Counted from the stretch's first letter, positions 29,693 to 40,935 are shown. The stretch: DNA of 64,000 nt from Bedellia somnulentella (GCA_963576735.1 OY755186.1:17223970-17287969); one strand, 5' to 3'. Program-made: numbers and translations. The notes: generated by a model from the letters alone, not told the origin.

Positions 29693-30003
29693 CTAGCTGA
29701 CCCCACAGACTTCGTACTGTCAAAAGTGTAGACTTTCACGTCGCGTCGTCAAACTGAAATATTTAACTGACCTGTTGAGGGTCTCTGTGATGGGATGAGA
29801 AAAAAGGTGTTTTTCATAGTGTCCTCACCATTATTCGCTGATAGTTTGCTCCTGTTGATTGCAGCGTGATGACATTTAGCCTAAAACATTCCTCAATAAA
29901 TGGACTATCCAACATAAAAATAGTTTTTCAATTTGATCGGGTATTTCCTGAGATCCTAGCGTTCAAACAAACAAACTCTTCAGCTTTATAATATTAGTAT
30001 AGA
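29693..30003 (-). mobile_element. Short Helitron of a second family
   Basis: Read on the - strand it begins TCTATACTAATATTATAAAG at 30003 and ends in CTAG at 29693, both typical Helitron termini, over 311 bp with no coding capacity. SINE-A was inserted a few bases beyond its right edge, at 30011. Confidence 0.7.
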
Positions 30004-30010
30004 TTTTTTT

Positions 30011-30260
30011 GCCGTGTAGTGCCGGCTTAGAATGTCGCTACCCCTTTTCTACCCACGGGTGTCGTAAGAGGCGACTAAGGGTATTGGGACTTTTTATTGG
30101 ATTTTTAGGCGATGCGGTTGGAGACCCATCACCAAAAACCTTTATTTTACCATCTTTTCCCCACACAACTTCCAAAAGTGGCTGAAGAATTTATAATTCC
30201 TTGGCTCTGGCTACCCCTTCTAGGGAATTATAGTCGTGAGTATATGTATGTATGTATGTT
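30011..30260 (+). mobile_element. SINE-A copy, CACGGGTGTCG subfamily
   Basis: GCCGTGTAGTGCCGGCTTAG to GTCGTGAGTATATG(TATG)n; a run of T's flanks both sides. Confidence 0.82.
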
Positions 30261-30354
30261 TTTTCCTAACTTTTGTTTCAACAAAAAAACCGTTTACTTA
30301 TAACATTCTAAAAAACAGAGCATGTGTGAATATAAATTAAGCCTGAAACTCTTA

Positions 30355-30473
30355 TCTATACTTATAATAAATCTGTAGAGAGGTCAATTCTGTACATGAA
30401 ATATATTCCCAAAATAACCATCAGGTGGTGATTAGGGATCGATACTGATGCCAAAAATGCAATCAGTAAAATT

Positions 30474-30519
<46 letters not shown>

Positions 30520-31338
30520 GGTTTGTATGTTCCTTATGGAAACAAAAACTACTCGACGGATTTTAACGAAACTTGGTACAATTATTCTTCATACACCTGC
30601 GCAGGTTTTTGTATACTTTCCAGCAGAGTAGTCAAGGGGAATTTTGGGTAATTTTGGGAAAAAGAGAGAAGTTACTCCATTTTTTAAGCTTCCGTCGCGT
30701 GTGCAGCCTCAATGGTTAAATTTACATAGAAATCATGTGTGACGGAAATATTCTTCATAAAAATATCTAAAAAAAAATCTTCAGCAGTTTATGTCTATCT
30801 TTAACGGTTGGCTCACAATAACACGTGTAATTCCTGATAGCTTAGCAGTTCGGATCATTCTGATTATATTTGCTAACTCTTACGTTTGTAAACGTCTCAC
30901 TCATCCCAAATTTAAAAAAGGTAACATTATTACCTATTCAATAAAAAAAAGAATCATAGAAATCGGTAGACAAACAACGAAATTATACATAAAACAAGCC
31001 ATCGCGCCCGTGATCAAAACTAAATCTTTACTAATTTACATATAACATACTAGATGGCGCGAGTAGTTGCATCCTAAATCACGTAATGATTTATTTTTTA
31101 GATTGTTATAAATACTTAATAGCGTTTTATTTAAAAATTTGCTATTAAACGGAAATACTGAACCGTTCATCAAAGCGCATTTAAAATCACCAAACTACAC
31201 TGTTTAGGGAGTGCTATAAATTTATTAAATTGAAAACATTGCGCTGAATTTCACAATGCTTGAGCAGTGACTGAAGAAAGAAACCCCAGATATTTAAAAA
31301 AGCAACGCTACCCGTGCGAAGCTGGGACGATCCACTAG
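30355..31338 (+). mobile_element. Non-autonomous Helitron, copy 3
   Basis: It starts TCTATAC after an A and ends CCACTAG before a T. Its (GTCT)n tract is the shortest, at about 30477-30519. It shares most positions with copy 2 and is more distant from copy 1. Open frames inside it are products of the repeat and are not genes. Confidence 0.8.
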
Positions 31339-31699
31339 TAGGAAATAATGACCGATGTATATGTATGATACAAACTAAGCTGCAAGGGTCAATGCAATAT
31401 CGGATCCACCGTTTTCTCAAGTCTACTAATTCAGTGGCCAGTCTCACCACAATATTCCAATTTCAAATTGTAACCAATTCAAGAGGAACACAAAGCAATA
31501 TCGATTTGCTGAGCACCCATTGGCTGTATTCAATAACGCAGGCCGTTGATTGGCCACTACCTTGTTTGCTTGAGACTAATGAGTAATTATTGGTTTTGAA
31601 TTTGGGTACTGAAGTGGAGGTAATTTGTTTTGTTACATCGGACTTACTACATATACTTATATCTGTGGTTTTCATTGTATAAGCGGATTATATGGAATA

Positions 31700-31935
31700 C
31701 CGTGTAGTGTCAGCATAGAATAGCACTACCCCGTTTCTACCGATGGGTGTACGTAAGAAGCGATTAACGGTATTGGGGCTTTTAAAGGATTTTTGGGTGA
31801 TGCGGTTGGAGACCCAACAACCTTTATTTTACCATCCTTTCCCCACGCAACTTCCAAAAGAGGCTGAGGAATTTTATAATTCCCTAGCTCTGGCTACCCC
31901 TTTAAGGGATTTATGGCTGTGAGTATATGTGTATG
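31700..31935 (+). mobile_element. SINE-A copy
   Basis: CCGTGTAGTGTCAGCATAG to GGCTGTGAGTATATGTGTATG; a few bases are missing after GGAGACCCA. Confidence 0.8.
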
Positions 31936-32017
31936 GAAAACATTGTTAAAAACGTCATCCTTGATTTTGGTCATCCGTAATTATATTTTGACACATTACC
32001 ATTACATTATATTTACA

Positions 32018-32393
32018 GAGCTGATGTAGATGGTAATGTTAAAAGAAGACGACCTCGGAGTACATTTGGACCAAATTGCTAGTGTGCTCAAAAAGGCAGG
32101 CGTCCGAAGTATGAAGAATAAATAGGGCATGAATGAGAAGATAAATGGATGTAAACGAAGCTAGGGAGCCACATTTGGAAGATTGTCAGGATCGTAAAAA
32201 GTTGCGATGGATAGTCTCTGCCTAGCCCAATGGGTACTAATGGCGTGAGTATATGTATGTATGTATGTATCACCTTTATTTTTACCATCTTTTCCCCACT
32301 CTACTTTCCAAAAGTGGCCGAGCAACTTCTAGTTCCTCAGCTCTGGCTACCCCTTATAGGGATTTACAGCCGTGAGTATATGTATATAGGTAT
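32018..32393 (+). mobile_element. LINE 3' end joined to a 5'-truncated SINE-A
   Basis: The segment 32018-32268 matches the LINE C-terminal coding and 3' end (GGTAATGTTAAAAGAAGACG ... GGCGTGAGTATATG) with stops. At its (GTAT)n tail it joins SINE-A from CACCTTTATTTTTACC to CCGTGAGTATATG. This is either one chimaera made by template switching or two insertions. Confidence 0.68.
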
Positions 32394-33568
32394 GACCAAA
32401 CACCATAATATTAAAATGAAAAGCGAAGTGTGTGTTCTATTCTACAGTTTAAAAAACTGCTTATGGGACCCTAACAATAGCATTTTTAACCCTAAATCTA
32501 ATCTAATTAATTCCAGCACATCGTTTAACCCGCACGTACGTCAAAATATGCGACTTAACCCTTTGTTAGCCGCGCGATTGTGAAGACCTCGTGTCGAACC
32601 AAAGTCGGCATTCCTCCAGTGGTTATTGAAAGGGTTGAACCCTACAATTGGCGTGCGCTAGTCAATAAACCAGGAGGGCCCTCAGGCACCTGCTTGGAAA
32701 TAGAGGTGTATTCTGGTAATCGACTGTATTGTACGTTAATGCGATTTTGTTCGGGTTTTTCGAGTATTGTATTGTTCGGTTCTGTGCTAGATTATTGAAT
32801 TTAGATGGATGAATTGAAATTTTGGTTTTATAGTTTTACGGTTATATTAAGGTTTAATCATGGTTTGTTGCGGAATTATCAGTCCATTTTATATGGATGT
32901 GCTATAATATCAATTAGTTGGAAATGTATTGTTAAGCGTTTTTTCAAACATTCATAGAAATATTCAAGCTATTAGTTCCCATTGGGGTTGGCATAGACTA
33001 CCAATTGCCATTTTGTACGATCATCTTCTCTTACATGCTCTGTGTTTATTTTTCTATTTGTTATAATTTGAACTTTAAATATTATGATAGATTTTAACGT
33101 AGGATAAAATATGTATGCAATTGAATCCCGCTTACGTCCCAAAAAAAACAAGTGATGTACAAAAAAATATGTATCATTTCACGAATATTTTATGCACTCG
33201 GTTTGAAAAGAAACACATATTTCAGAATCAGCTCCACAACAATACAAAACGCTCTCCCGTACAATCCATTCCTCCTCGCAAAATACAGCCAGTCGGTGTC
33301 TAACGAAGCGCACGCAATGAACGACTACCTCAAGGGGTAGGCAGAGCACACCGAGATTGAGTACCGAGTATTTGTGAGTGCGAAACGAACCGAAACGTAA
33401 ACACGGCCTTGTATAACCAACTTATACGGTTATAACTTGTCTTGTAAAGTTGTTTTATATGAGGGTGATCGTGAGTAGGGGAATTTAACGTTTCTAATTA
33501 GCACTAAAGCTTCTACACTACTTAAATGCTTTGAGGCCTTTTTATGTATATTGGATTGGATATAAGAT
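32394..33568. other. Unassigned, partly GC-rich
   Basis: At 32520-32720 composition is more coding-like and a 72-codon + strand frame (32580-32798) contains VGIPPVVIERVEPYNWRALV, which I do not recognise. The rest is AT-rich. Confidence 0.35.
32968..33045 (-). repeat. LINE 3' remnant
   Basis: TTAGTTCCCATTGGGGTTGG, CATTTTGTACGATCATC and TTACATGCTCTG. Confidence 0.5.
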
Positions 33569-33670
33569 AGCTGTGCAGTGTCGGCTTAGAATAGAACTAC
33601 CCCATTTTTTTCGGTGGCTGAACGTAAGGGGCAAATGCCGGTATTGAGGATATTAAGGAATTTTTGGGAT
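33569..33670 (+). repeat. SINE-A 5' fragment without a 3' end
   Basis: GCTGTGCAGTGTCGGCTTAG to ATTTTTGGGA; the rest is absent. Confidence 0.65.
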
Positions 33671-34106
33671 CACGAGAAAAAATGGCTTACTGCTATTATA
33701 TTTTGCAAAAACAGTGCTATTGCAAAATTTATGTGCTTCATAATAAATCTATTATGATATAATCGGTCTAATAAAAATAGCTTGTCAATATGTAATGAAA
33801 ATTTTATTAATTCGTTGAAGTATGTAGGGTTTGAAAGGTTAATAGCATGATATTGGGGATGGACAATGGGTGTAATTTATGGGGGGCGGAAATGGCCTGG
33901 GCAATTATTGTTACGTAGGGTGTAGGGTGCCGTGGTGATATATATACAAAAGGCTGATTTCCGGTGGCTTAGTTTTTGTTGAGATGAGGGAAATATGATT
34001 CATGTTGAATGATGAGAGCTGACTCTGCAATAGTTGTGATATAAAGTGTGAGTGTAGCAATTTATTTCTTAGTAGTCATTATTGTTTTTTGTAAACCCTT
34101 AGATGA

Positions 34107-34491
34107 ATAAATAAAGAATTAATAAAGGAGAGAAAAATTTATTAGTAATAATCCCACATGAGGTTTTCATAAACAAAAACATCAAATTATGTGATAGTTA
34201 GGCGTTCTCAACATTTGCATTCTATCTGAAAAGGTAGACAGGTGGCCTTCCGAATTTGTGAAAAAATTCGGAGGTAGGGAACGCAAACACTACTTGAAAG
34301 TGTAAAAGAAACAAGGATAGAAAAATTTCGCGCTGGCAGCCATTGACACGGTAGCTCAATTGGCAGAGCGACGGGGGCGTATACCCGAGGTCGCGGATTC
34401 GATTCCCGCCTGTGTCGAAATTTTTATTTCCTTTATTAATTCCTTATTTATTAGTAATAATCCCCACATGAGGTTTTCATGAACAAAAAAT
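34107..34491 (+). mobile_element. SINE-B, nearly full length, tail motif at both ends
   Basis: CCCTTAGATGA (34096-34106) and CCCTTATATGA (34492-34502) look like a target duplication with one mismatch. The tail motif TAATAATCCC(C)ACATGAGG occurs near 34146 and again near 34455. Between them lie the hairpin TTCCGAATTTG/AAAATTCGGAGG (34238-34272) and the tRNA-like body at 34348-34420, with A box TAGCTCAATTGGCAGAGC and B box GATTCGATTCC. Confidence 0.72.
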
Positions 34492-34639
34492 CCCTTATAT
34501 GAGCCCTAGAGAACTTCCTAAAGTGACCGAAGAATTTCCAATTTTGCTGAAACTCCGTTTTTTTTTTGTTCATTTATTGTAACTTATTTATTTTATACTC
34601 ATAGTAATACTTAATTTTTCAAAACAGAACTGTGAAATA

Positions 34640-34755
34640 AAAATCCTTAGCTACTTTTGCAAGTTTGGATGGAAAAGATGATAAAATAAGCGATCAATTG
34701 AGGTAGATTTTGAAACAAATGACCGACCGTATAGTTAAAAAGCCCTTGATCTTTT
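34640..34755 (-). repeat. Old diverged SINE-A fragment
   Basis: ATCCTTAGCTACTTTTGC, GGAAAAGATGATAAAATAAG and AAAAAGCCC occur in reverse SINE-A order. Confidence 0.45.
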
Positions 34756-35204
34756 TGTCACCTAATATTTTACCAAAGAAAGAAGCCAGAGACGTGACAT
34801 TTATCGCAAACCACATAGGCCTTTTAATTAAATTTTAGGAAACCCTAAAAAGTCTCTCTTTCATTTCATAATGCCTTACGAATACACAGTCGAATTTTCC
34901 TCATTCCTAAATCAGCTCCATCTTATTATTCGTATCAAGTCGTAAACCTCTTAAGCAGCTCTGTCACTTATCAGGCCTGCACACTGGTTCGCAGCTTAGG
35001 CCGGATTCCGTTCGGATCCGACACACACTTGGCCGGATTACGCCCGCATCGACACACTGTGCAGTTGTTTGTTTTCTTAAGTTACTTGTAACAATATTTG
35101 GGAGTTTTCGTGTGAGTGCTTCAGAGTTTAACCAAGAAATTTTGTTGGAATGTTTCATAAACAACGGCATGAAATACGCTTTTGTAAAGACATTCAATCA
35201 GTTT
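34756..35204. other. Unassigned, coding-like stretch
   Basis: Reading on the + strand near 35113-35200 gives SASEFNQEILLECFINNGMK then YAFVKTFNQ. It is preceded by GC-rich sequence with repeated CACACAC(T)TG and GGCCGGATT. It might be the start of a decayed transposon gene; no match is certain. Confidence 0.25.
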
Positions 35205-35380
35205 TAGCACTACCCCATTTCCTCCGGTGGGTGTACGTAAGAGGCGACTAACGGTATTGGGGCTTTTAAGGGATTTTTGGGCTCAAATTCCAAAACTGGC
35301 TGAGAAATTTCTGATTCCTTAGCTCTGGCTACCCCTACTAGGGATTTATAGCCGTGAGTAAATGTATGTATGTATGTAAC
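35205..35380 (+). mobile_element. SINE-A copy with internal deletion
   Basis: After GGGATTTTTGGGC it jumps to CAAATTCCAAAACTGGCTG, losing about 60 bp including the B-box-like motif, and keeps the normal tail. Confidence 0.78.
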
Positions 35381-35499
35381 TTCCAATAGTAGCCGAAGAT
35401 AAATGTTGTGAGAAAACTCTCAAGAATAAATTGTAGAAGTCATAGCTAAGTCTTGTAATAGTGTAATTGCACAAAACAGCAATTGGTGTTTCCCTTAAG

Positions 35500-35612
35500 A
35501 CGTGACTATCCAAGCAAAACGTGGTTACAATGAATGCCAGGTAAAAATCATATCATGGGTTGTTCAGAAGTATAAGTACTTCTGTTACTCCTTCCGGCTT
35601 ATTCGGCGAGGA
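35500..35612 (+). repeat. SINE-D 3' fragment
   Basis: CCAAGCAAAACGTGGTTAC, then ATGCCAGG...GTTCAGAAGTATAAGTAC, corresponds to the 3' half of SINE-D; the tail is eroded. Confidence 0.55.
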
Positions 35613-35667
35613 CGTTTTAGCTGAGTTAGCTGAGTAGTTAAAAAATTATGCTTATTAAATTATACTT

Positions 35668-35896
35668 CTGCGTGGTGTCGGCTTAGAATAGTACTACCCC
35701 ATTTCTTCTGGTGGATCTACGTAAGAAGCGACTAACGGTACTGGGGCTTTTAAGAGATTTTTGGGCGATGCGGTTGGAGACCCATCACCAAAAACCTTTA
35801 TTTTACCATCTTAACCCCACTCAACTTTCCAAAAGTGGCTGAGGATTTTCTAATTCCTTAGCTCTGGCTACCCCTTCTAGGCATTAACAGCCGTAA
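35668..35896 (+). mobile_element. SINE-A copy, tail lost
   Basis: GCGTGGTGTCGGCTTAGAAT to GGCATTAACAGCCGTA. Confidence 0.78.
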
Positions 35897-36199
35897 TTAA
35901 AGCTCAAAAATCCTAACCAAAAAAACTTAACAAAATAAAAACCGGACACTCTTTCTTTTATCAAAACTCTACCTATTGTTTCATCCAGTGACGTAACTAA
36001 CACCAATGGGCTGAGGATAATATTTAGATGAATATTCGCGGCGCGTGAAAGAAAAGCTCGTAATAAGAAGACGGCGGCGGCGGCAACTCGAACTAGACGG
36101 AGTGAATTATCTTCGCTCGCAAGATACCGCGTTCACGTACGAATGATCGCTGATGTTGTTTATGGACTAAATATGTGATGGGTTTATGGAAAACTTATG
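35897..36199. other. Unassigned; short GC-rich block
   Basis: A (CGG)n run at 36072-36084 followed by TCGAACTAGACGGAGTG and CAAGATACCGCGTTCACG stands out from AT-rich surroundings; could be a promoter, a 5' UTR exon or chance. Confidence 0.2.
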
Positions 36200-36212
36200 T
36201 GAAAATGTGGTT

Positions 36213-36504
36213 AATGAATAAAAAATAAATAAAGGAAAGAATTATTTCGACACAGGCGGGATTTGAACCCGCGACCTCGGGCATACGCCCCGTCGCTCTG
36301 CCAATTGAGCTACCGTGTCAATGACTGCCAGCGCGAAATTCTTCTATCCTTTACTTCTTTTGCACGTTTTAGTAGTGTTTGCGTTCCCTACGTCTGAATT
36401 TTTTACTAATTCGGAAGGAATTTTTTTTTCTTTCCTTTATTTATTCTTTATTTATTAGTAATGATCCCCACTTGAGGTTTTCATGAACAAAAAGATTTAA
36501 ATTA
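36213..36504 (+). mobile_element. SINE-B with inverted 5' part and 13-bp target duplication
   Basis: TGAAAATGTGGTT at 36200-36212 and 36505-36517 brackets the insert. The left portion is - strand SINE-B, with the tRNA-like body at about 36244-36320. From about 36425 the sequence switches to + strand SINE-B 3' tail (CTTTCCTTTATTTATTC ... GAGGTTTTCATGAAC). Confidence 0.8.
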
Positions 36505-36764
36505 TGAAAATGTGGTTGTTAAAAGTGACTATATAAAATAGAATGTATGGTTATATACAGTCGTTAATGGTGTAAATGTAAGTAACAATGCTAACACTTA
36601 TGTTACCTGATAGTCTCTTTCTTATTGTTTTTAAGTCCTCAGCTATTTCTAGAAATCGAGAAAGGAAAATATTTACAACCTTTCAAATTAAGTGAAGATG
36701 AGATTTTATAAACAAGGGTGATGATGAGGGGATGGGTCACCAACAACAGCACAAAAGAATCAAT

Positions 36765-37000
36765 TCACTTGGTGGGCATGAATGCTTCGCATGCCGAAAT
36801 TTGGACGAAGTCGGACAAAATCAAACATGTGTTGTTTTAAATTGTTTTATTGCTTCGCTGCAAATTAAAATCTTGTCCTTGATGTCTCGAACCATCGTGC
36901 AAAATTTGGTTGTGACTTGTGATTGGATCAACCGTTTAGGAGGAGTTCTATGACAAGCCTACAAAAGTCGGGGTAAATGGAGCTTCGCTCCAAAAAGGTA
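36765..37000 (+). repeat. Interspersed repeat shared with 49605-49885
   Basis: Both copies start with GCTTCGC(A)T...CCGAAATTTGGA and end with GGGGTAAATGGAGCTT followed by CGCTCC or TGCTCC. Between these they share CATCGTGCAAAATT and GGAGGAGTT. The small hairpin-forming ends resemble Helitron 3' structures but lack a clear CTAG, so the class is uncertain. Confidence 0.4.
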
Positions 37001-37654
37001 CAAATCACTAAGTCACGTGACAAAGTCAGCTTCGGGTAAAAATAGGTTAGTGCTATACTATACCTTAAACACTTAATAGGTAAGTTCTAACAGTATTATA
37101 AACCCAAATAGATTGTAAACCATATTACAACTCGATTATCCAAAACTCATTCAAAACCGATTTACAAATAAATGTCGCCAACCTAATTCCTACGTCAATG
37201 CGCTTTAGGGAAATAAAGAAATATTGTGGTTTTGACACGTAGAAAAATGAGCAAAACCCAGTTTCTTTGTTATGATCAATGGCGGGAAAATATGGAACGT
37301 TCGAGAACGATTTGAATTAGAAAACAGTGATAATGTGTTTTATATCCGCTGCTTTGTAATGTCGAGTTGGCACGCCAGCGCCATTTTGAATTTTGGTGTG
37401 AAGGAATGGGATTTCGATTGTTGGTCTTGTAATTTGAGCCTCGTAATTTAAATTCAAGTTTTAGGATTATTGCTGGTAATGGGGGACTGTAGTGGCAATG
37501 GCTGGTTCTTATTGTAAGATATGTAAAGGGATCAAAAGCAACAGGTACACCTGTTAAATAGCTGGGTTGATATGGATGGTAATCCATTACAATGATATGT
37601 GCTAAATTTCCTCAACTATCAAATCTATAATCTATTTAGAAAAAAAAAAAAAAA

Positions 37655-38000
37655 ATTCTTTCCTTTATTTATTCTTTATTTATTAGTAATAATCCCCACA
37701 TGAGGTTTTCATGAACAAAAAGATTTAAATTATGTGATAGTTAAGCGTTTTCAACATTTGCATTCTATCTGAAAAGATAGACAAGTGGCCTTGAGAATTA
37801 GTAATAAATTCGGAGGTAGAGAAACGCAAACACTACTAAAACGTGTAAAAAGAAATAAAGGATAGAAGAATTTCGCGCTGGCAGCCACTGACACGGTAGC
37901 TCAGTTGGCAAGAGCGACGGGGCGTATACCCGAGGTCGCGGGCTCGAATCCCGCCTGTGTCGAAATTTTTCTTTCCTTTATTTATTCTTTATTTATTATT
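37655..38000 (+). mobile_element. SINE-B, nearly full length, bounded by direct repeats of its own tail
   Basis: CTTTCCTTTATTTATTC followed by TTTATTTATTA occurs at both edges (about 37657-37685 and 37972-38000). The tRNA-like body at 37889-37963 has A box TAGCTCAGTTGGCAAGAGC and B box GGCTCGAATCC. No flanking target duplication is seen, partly because of the poly(A) run at 37640-37654. Confidence 0.65.
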
Positions 38001-39014
38001 TCACATGCTGTTTGACAGATTTCCGTCAACTTACAAGTTTCCTAGGAAACTTATAAGTTAACGAGTTTGTAGATTTTCCTGCGACATATACATAATATGA
38101 GAAATGAATGATCTGACTTATATTTACAACATCAAAAGATAAAGACTTAAAATTTAAAATATATTTCATTATTGAGAGCAAGATTTTAAGTCACAAATGA
38201 GAGGTTTTCTTTTTGAGAAATAAAAAAACAAAATAGTTTCCTAGAGCTCTGTAGATAGCGTTGATGTAACTACGTTACTTACTTAAATTATTTCTTCGTG
38301 GCCTCAATCGTGTTGCCACAATAATTTCGCCAATGTCAATTTTAAAAACATGTGTCACATCACCATAGAGTAACTTTTTGGCGAGTAAAAACAACAAGAA
38401 GAATGTTAAATATAAACACCGTCTTCGTTTATTTACTTTTAAGCTATCTTGGCTTAAACTGATATTTATTTAGACTTTCAAATCAGAACGTTTTTATGTA
38501 CGTTCCATTTTACGATATCGTTACATCCAAGTGTGAAAAACGGTGTGACGTTCCGTTCCTACCAGTAACATAGCAAGTCTGGCGCCATCTATCCTGAGAA
38601 CAGGGAAGAAGAAAAAAAGAAAAAAAGGAAAACCTCTCATTATATTCCAGAATCCTCGTAAAGTATCCTCGCTTTTTCAGATGGTCGAATAAGATAAAGT
38701 GAAAATACAATGTCATCACTTTTTAGACTTTCCTGTAGTCCGTTCAAGAACCGGAACTAAGCCACAAAAACTATATCTGAACTTTCCCCTCATCACACCA
38801 CAATAAAGATGCATCAGCATTTCCTCGCATCCCGTTCCAAGTCTCACCCAAACGGTGAGTAGGTAAAAATTTTTAGAGTAATTTTTTGTTTTTTTTTGTC
38901 TGTTCAAAAATGAAAACTTAAATTTTAGGTATGTAACTAATATTAAATCATAATACTGTTAGTGTGTTGAATAAATAAATAAACCTCACTCAAACAGTTT
39001 TAAAATATGTTAAT
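38001..39014. other. No gene recognised
   Basis: AT-rich. A short + strand frame from ATG at 38810 (MHQHFLASRSKSHPNG) runs into a good donor GTGAGTAGG at 38855; this is too little to call an exon. Confidence 0.25.
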
Positions 39015-39182
39015 CCCGAAATTGTACAACATATAGAAAAATGTGACTGTAAGTAGTTTTTTTGTTGATTATTCTCTTTACGAACACCTTCCAAAGCAAC
39101 GGATTAGTCAATTAATTTAATCTTTTGACGTTCGAAAAATGATAGTTTTAAACTTTATTTTGAAATATAAACTTTTTGCCTT
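39015..39182 (+). repeat. LINE 3' UTR fragment, same family as 62933-63440
   Basis: GAAATTGTACAACATATAG, TATTCTCTTTACGAACACC, GACGTTCGAAAAATG and AAATATAAACTTTTTGCC match in order. Confidence 0.65.
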
Positions 39183-39440
39183 TTTGTTTTTTGTTTGACA
39201 GTGATTAACCAAACCGTCTTTTCGAAATCTCACTCACACAGTTAAAAGCAAAACATCTTTGAAATCGCACTCTCACAGTGAATAGTAAAATCGTCCCTCG
39301 ACAGTTAATCCCACGTAACACGGACGGGGCTGTACAAGACGGCCATAACTCATGGGTGTGACGTCACGACACCGCCTCCCGTACTTAGCAGTTTTGGGTA
39401 TGCATGTGAATGGTTTTGCTGATTTTTGGGATATAATATA

Positions 39441-39685
39441 CATACATACATATACTCACGGCTATAAATCCTTAAAAGGGGTAGCCAGAGCTGAGAAATT
39501 ATAAATTCCTCAGCCACTTTTGGAAGTTGAGTGGGGAAAAGATGGTAGAATAAAGGTTGTTGGTGATGGGTCTCCAACCGCATCGTCCAAAAATCCCATA
39601 AAAAGCCCCAAGTCCGTTAGTCGCCTCTTACGTACACCCACCGGAAGAAATGGGGTAGTGATATTCTAAGCCGACACTACGCAGC
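39441..39685 (-). mobile_element. SINE-A copy with 19-bp target duplication
   Basis: ATTTTTGGGATATAATATA lies at 39422-39440 and 39696-39714. Ten extra bases (39686-39695) separate the SINE 5' end from the right duplicate. Confidence 0.88.
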
Positions 39686-39784
39686 TGTAATATAAATTTT
39701 TGGGATATAATATAGTTTAAAATATATACTGTCATATATATATAGTTGTATAGTTTTGGCTTAGAATAAATAATAGTTTTAACT

Positions 39785-40320
39785 TTTTTTTTTTTTTTAT
39801 TTATTTTGACTAAAAACATACAAGTTTGGATATAACACGGTATTACAAAAACAAAATAGTTTTACTGAATACCGCGTATTCGACATACATCAATAATGAA
39901 ACAAATAAAAATTTTACTAAACTACCCACAGTAACAATTCTTCATACTATACAGTATGATGATAATTTCATTCGATTACGGTGGCTATTTAGTCGACCAA
40001 TTCAAAATAGAATAATATATATTTATATATATCTATATACACACAAGTTTTCCTACATACAAATATATAATATATGTACATACATAATATTAAATATATC
40101 ATACGTACATGAATATCAAATAGAACCTAAAATACATAGAAATAAGTGTGAGTGTAGTAGTGTCTTGGATTATTTTTTAACAATAAAATTAAACCAGTTG
40201 GTTCATAAAATATTTTTTCAATTATTTTTTAAATTAATATCAGTAATATTACACTTAAGTTCAAAAGGAAGGTTATTTATAATTTTTGGGATTTTACAGT
40301 TAAGCCGATTTTGACCCTAA
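39785..40320 (-). repeat. Possible decayed LINE 3' end with poly(A)
   Basis: A T run at 39784-39801 could be a minus-strand poly(A) tail. Near 40200-40320 a broken - strand frame resembles the KIPKIINNLPFELK type of reverse transcriptase end. A 162-codon + strand frame here (39826-40314) is AT-rich, IYIYIYLY-like, and I regard it as chance. Confidence 0.28.
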
Positions 40321-40504
40321 CTATTGGTGAACGGTACTGTCATCAACATATTCTTCGTAGCTTGCCGCGTTCTTGAGTCTTTGCATTTCTTTTGAATGTC
40401 TGTATTAAAGTAATGTTCAGATAGCAATGCAAATTCAACTTTTAGGTTTATTGGAAGAACGCCACAGTGGTGAAAAAGAAGATTATTATCATTTTTATAT
40501 TTAT

Positions 40505-40768
40505 CTTTAATAAATAATTATACGGACACATTTCACACAGATCCAGTTAGCCCCAAATTAACAAAACTTGTTTTATGAGATACTAACTCAAAGATATATT
40601 TGACATTATATAATACACTTAAAAATACCATCCAAGACTAAGAAACGATAATTTATGCTCATAACTTAAATGTTGCTCTCAGCGGGGATCGAACCCGCAA
40701 CCTCTGTACCGAGAAGCTACAATGCACTCGGCCAGGGAGGTCGTCAAACGTTAAGAGCACAATCCTAG
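40505..40768 (-). mobile_element. SINE-E, tRNA-derived
   Basis: On the - strand it begins with a tRNA-like head at about 40690-40765 (CCTCCCTGGCCGAGTG, B box GGTTCGATCCC). GAGAGCAACATTTAAG follows, and the body ends with TTTGGGGCTAACTGGATC and GTGTGAAATGTGTCC. Similar tails occur at 44615-44740 and 28757-28815. Confidence 0.65.
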
Positions 40769-40792
40769 TTTTTATGGAGTTGCGGGTTTGTT

Positions 40793-40935
40793 ATGGAGGG
40801 TCTTCTGCGCTTGAGGCTTTTAAGTGATTTTAGGCGATGCGGCATATCTTTTCTCTACTCACATTACAAAAGTGGCTGAGGGTTTAAAATTCTGAAGCTC
40901 TGACTACTCCATTTTGAGATATATAGTTGTGAAAC
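40793..40935 (+). repeat. Diverged SINE-A copy with internal deletion
   Basis: GAGGCTTTTAAGTGATTTT, GGCGATGCGGC, CAAAAGTGGCTGAGGG and a decayed end. Confidence 0.6.

Noticed and set aside
34348..34420. tRNA gene (GACACGGTAGCTCAATTGG...)
   Set aside because: The A and B boxes and acceptor pairing are good, but the anticodon loop is irregular (GGCGTATA, lacking T33 in the usual place). The same body recurs with SINE-B flanks and target duplications, so it is a retroposon head.
38810..38854. Short first exon MHQHFLASRSKSHPNG ending in GTGAGTAGG
   Set aside because: A good donor and an ATG are not enough; no promoter, homology or downstream exon supports it.
39826..40314. 162-codon + strand open frame
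   Set aside because: Composition is dominated by Ile, Tyr, Asn and Lys from AT-rich DNA, with no domain; the opposite strand looks more like a decayed LINE end.
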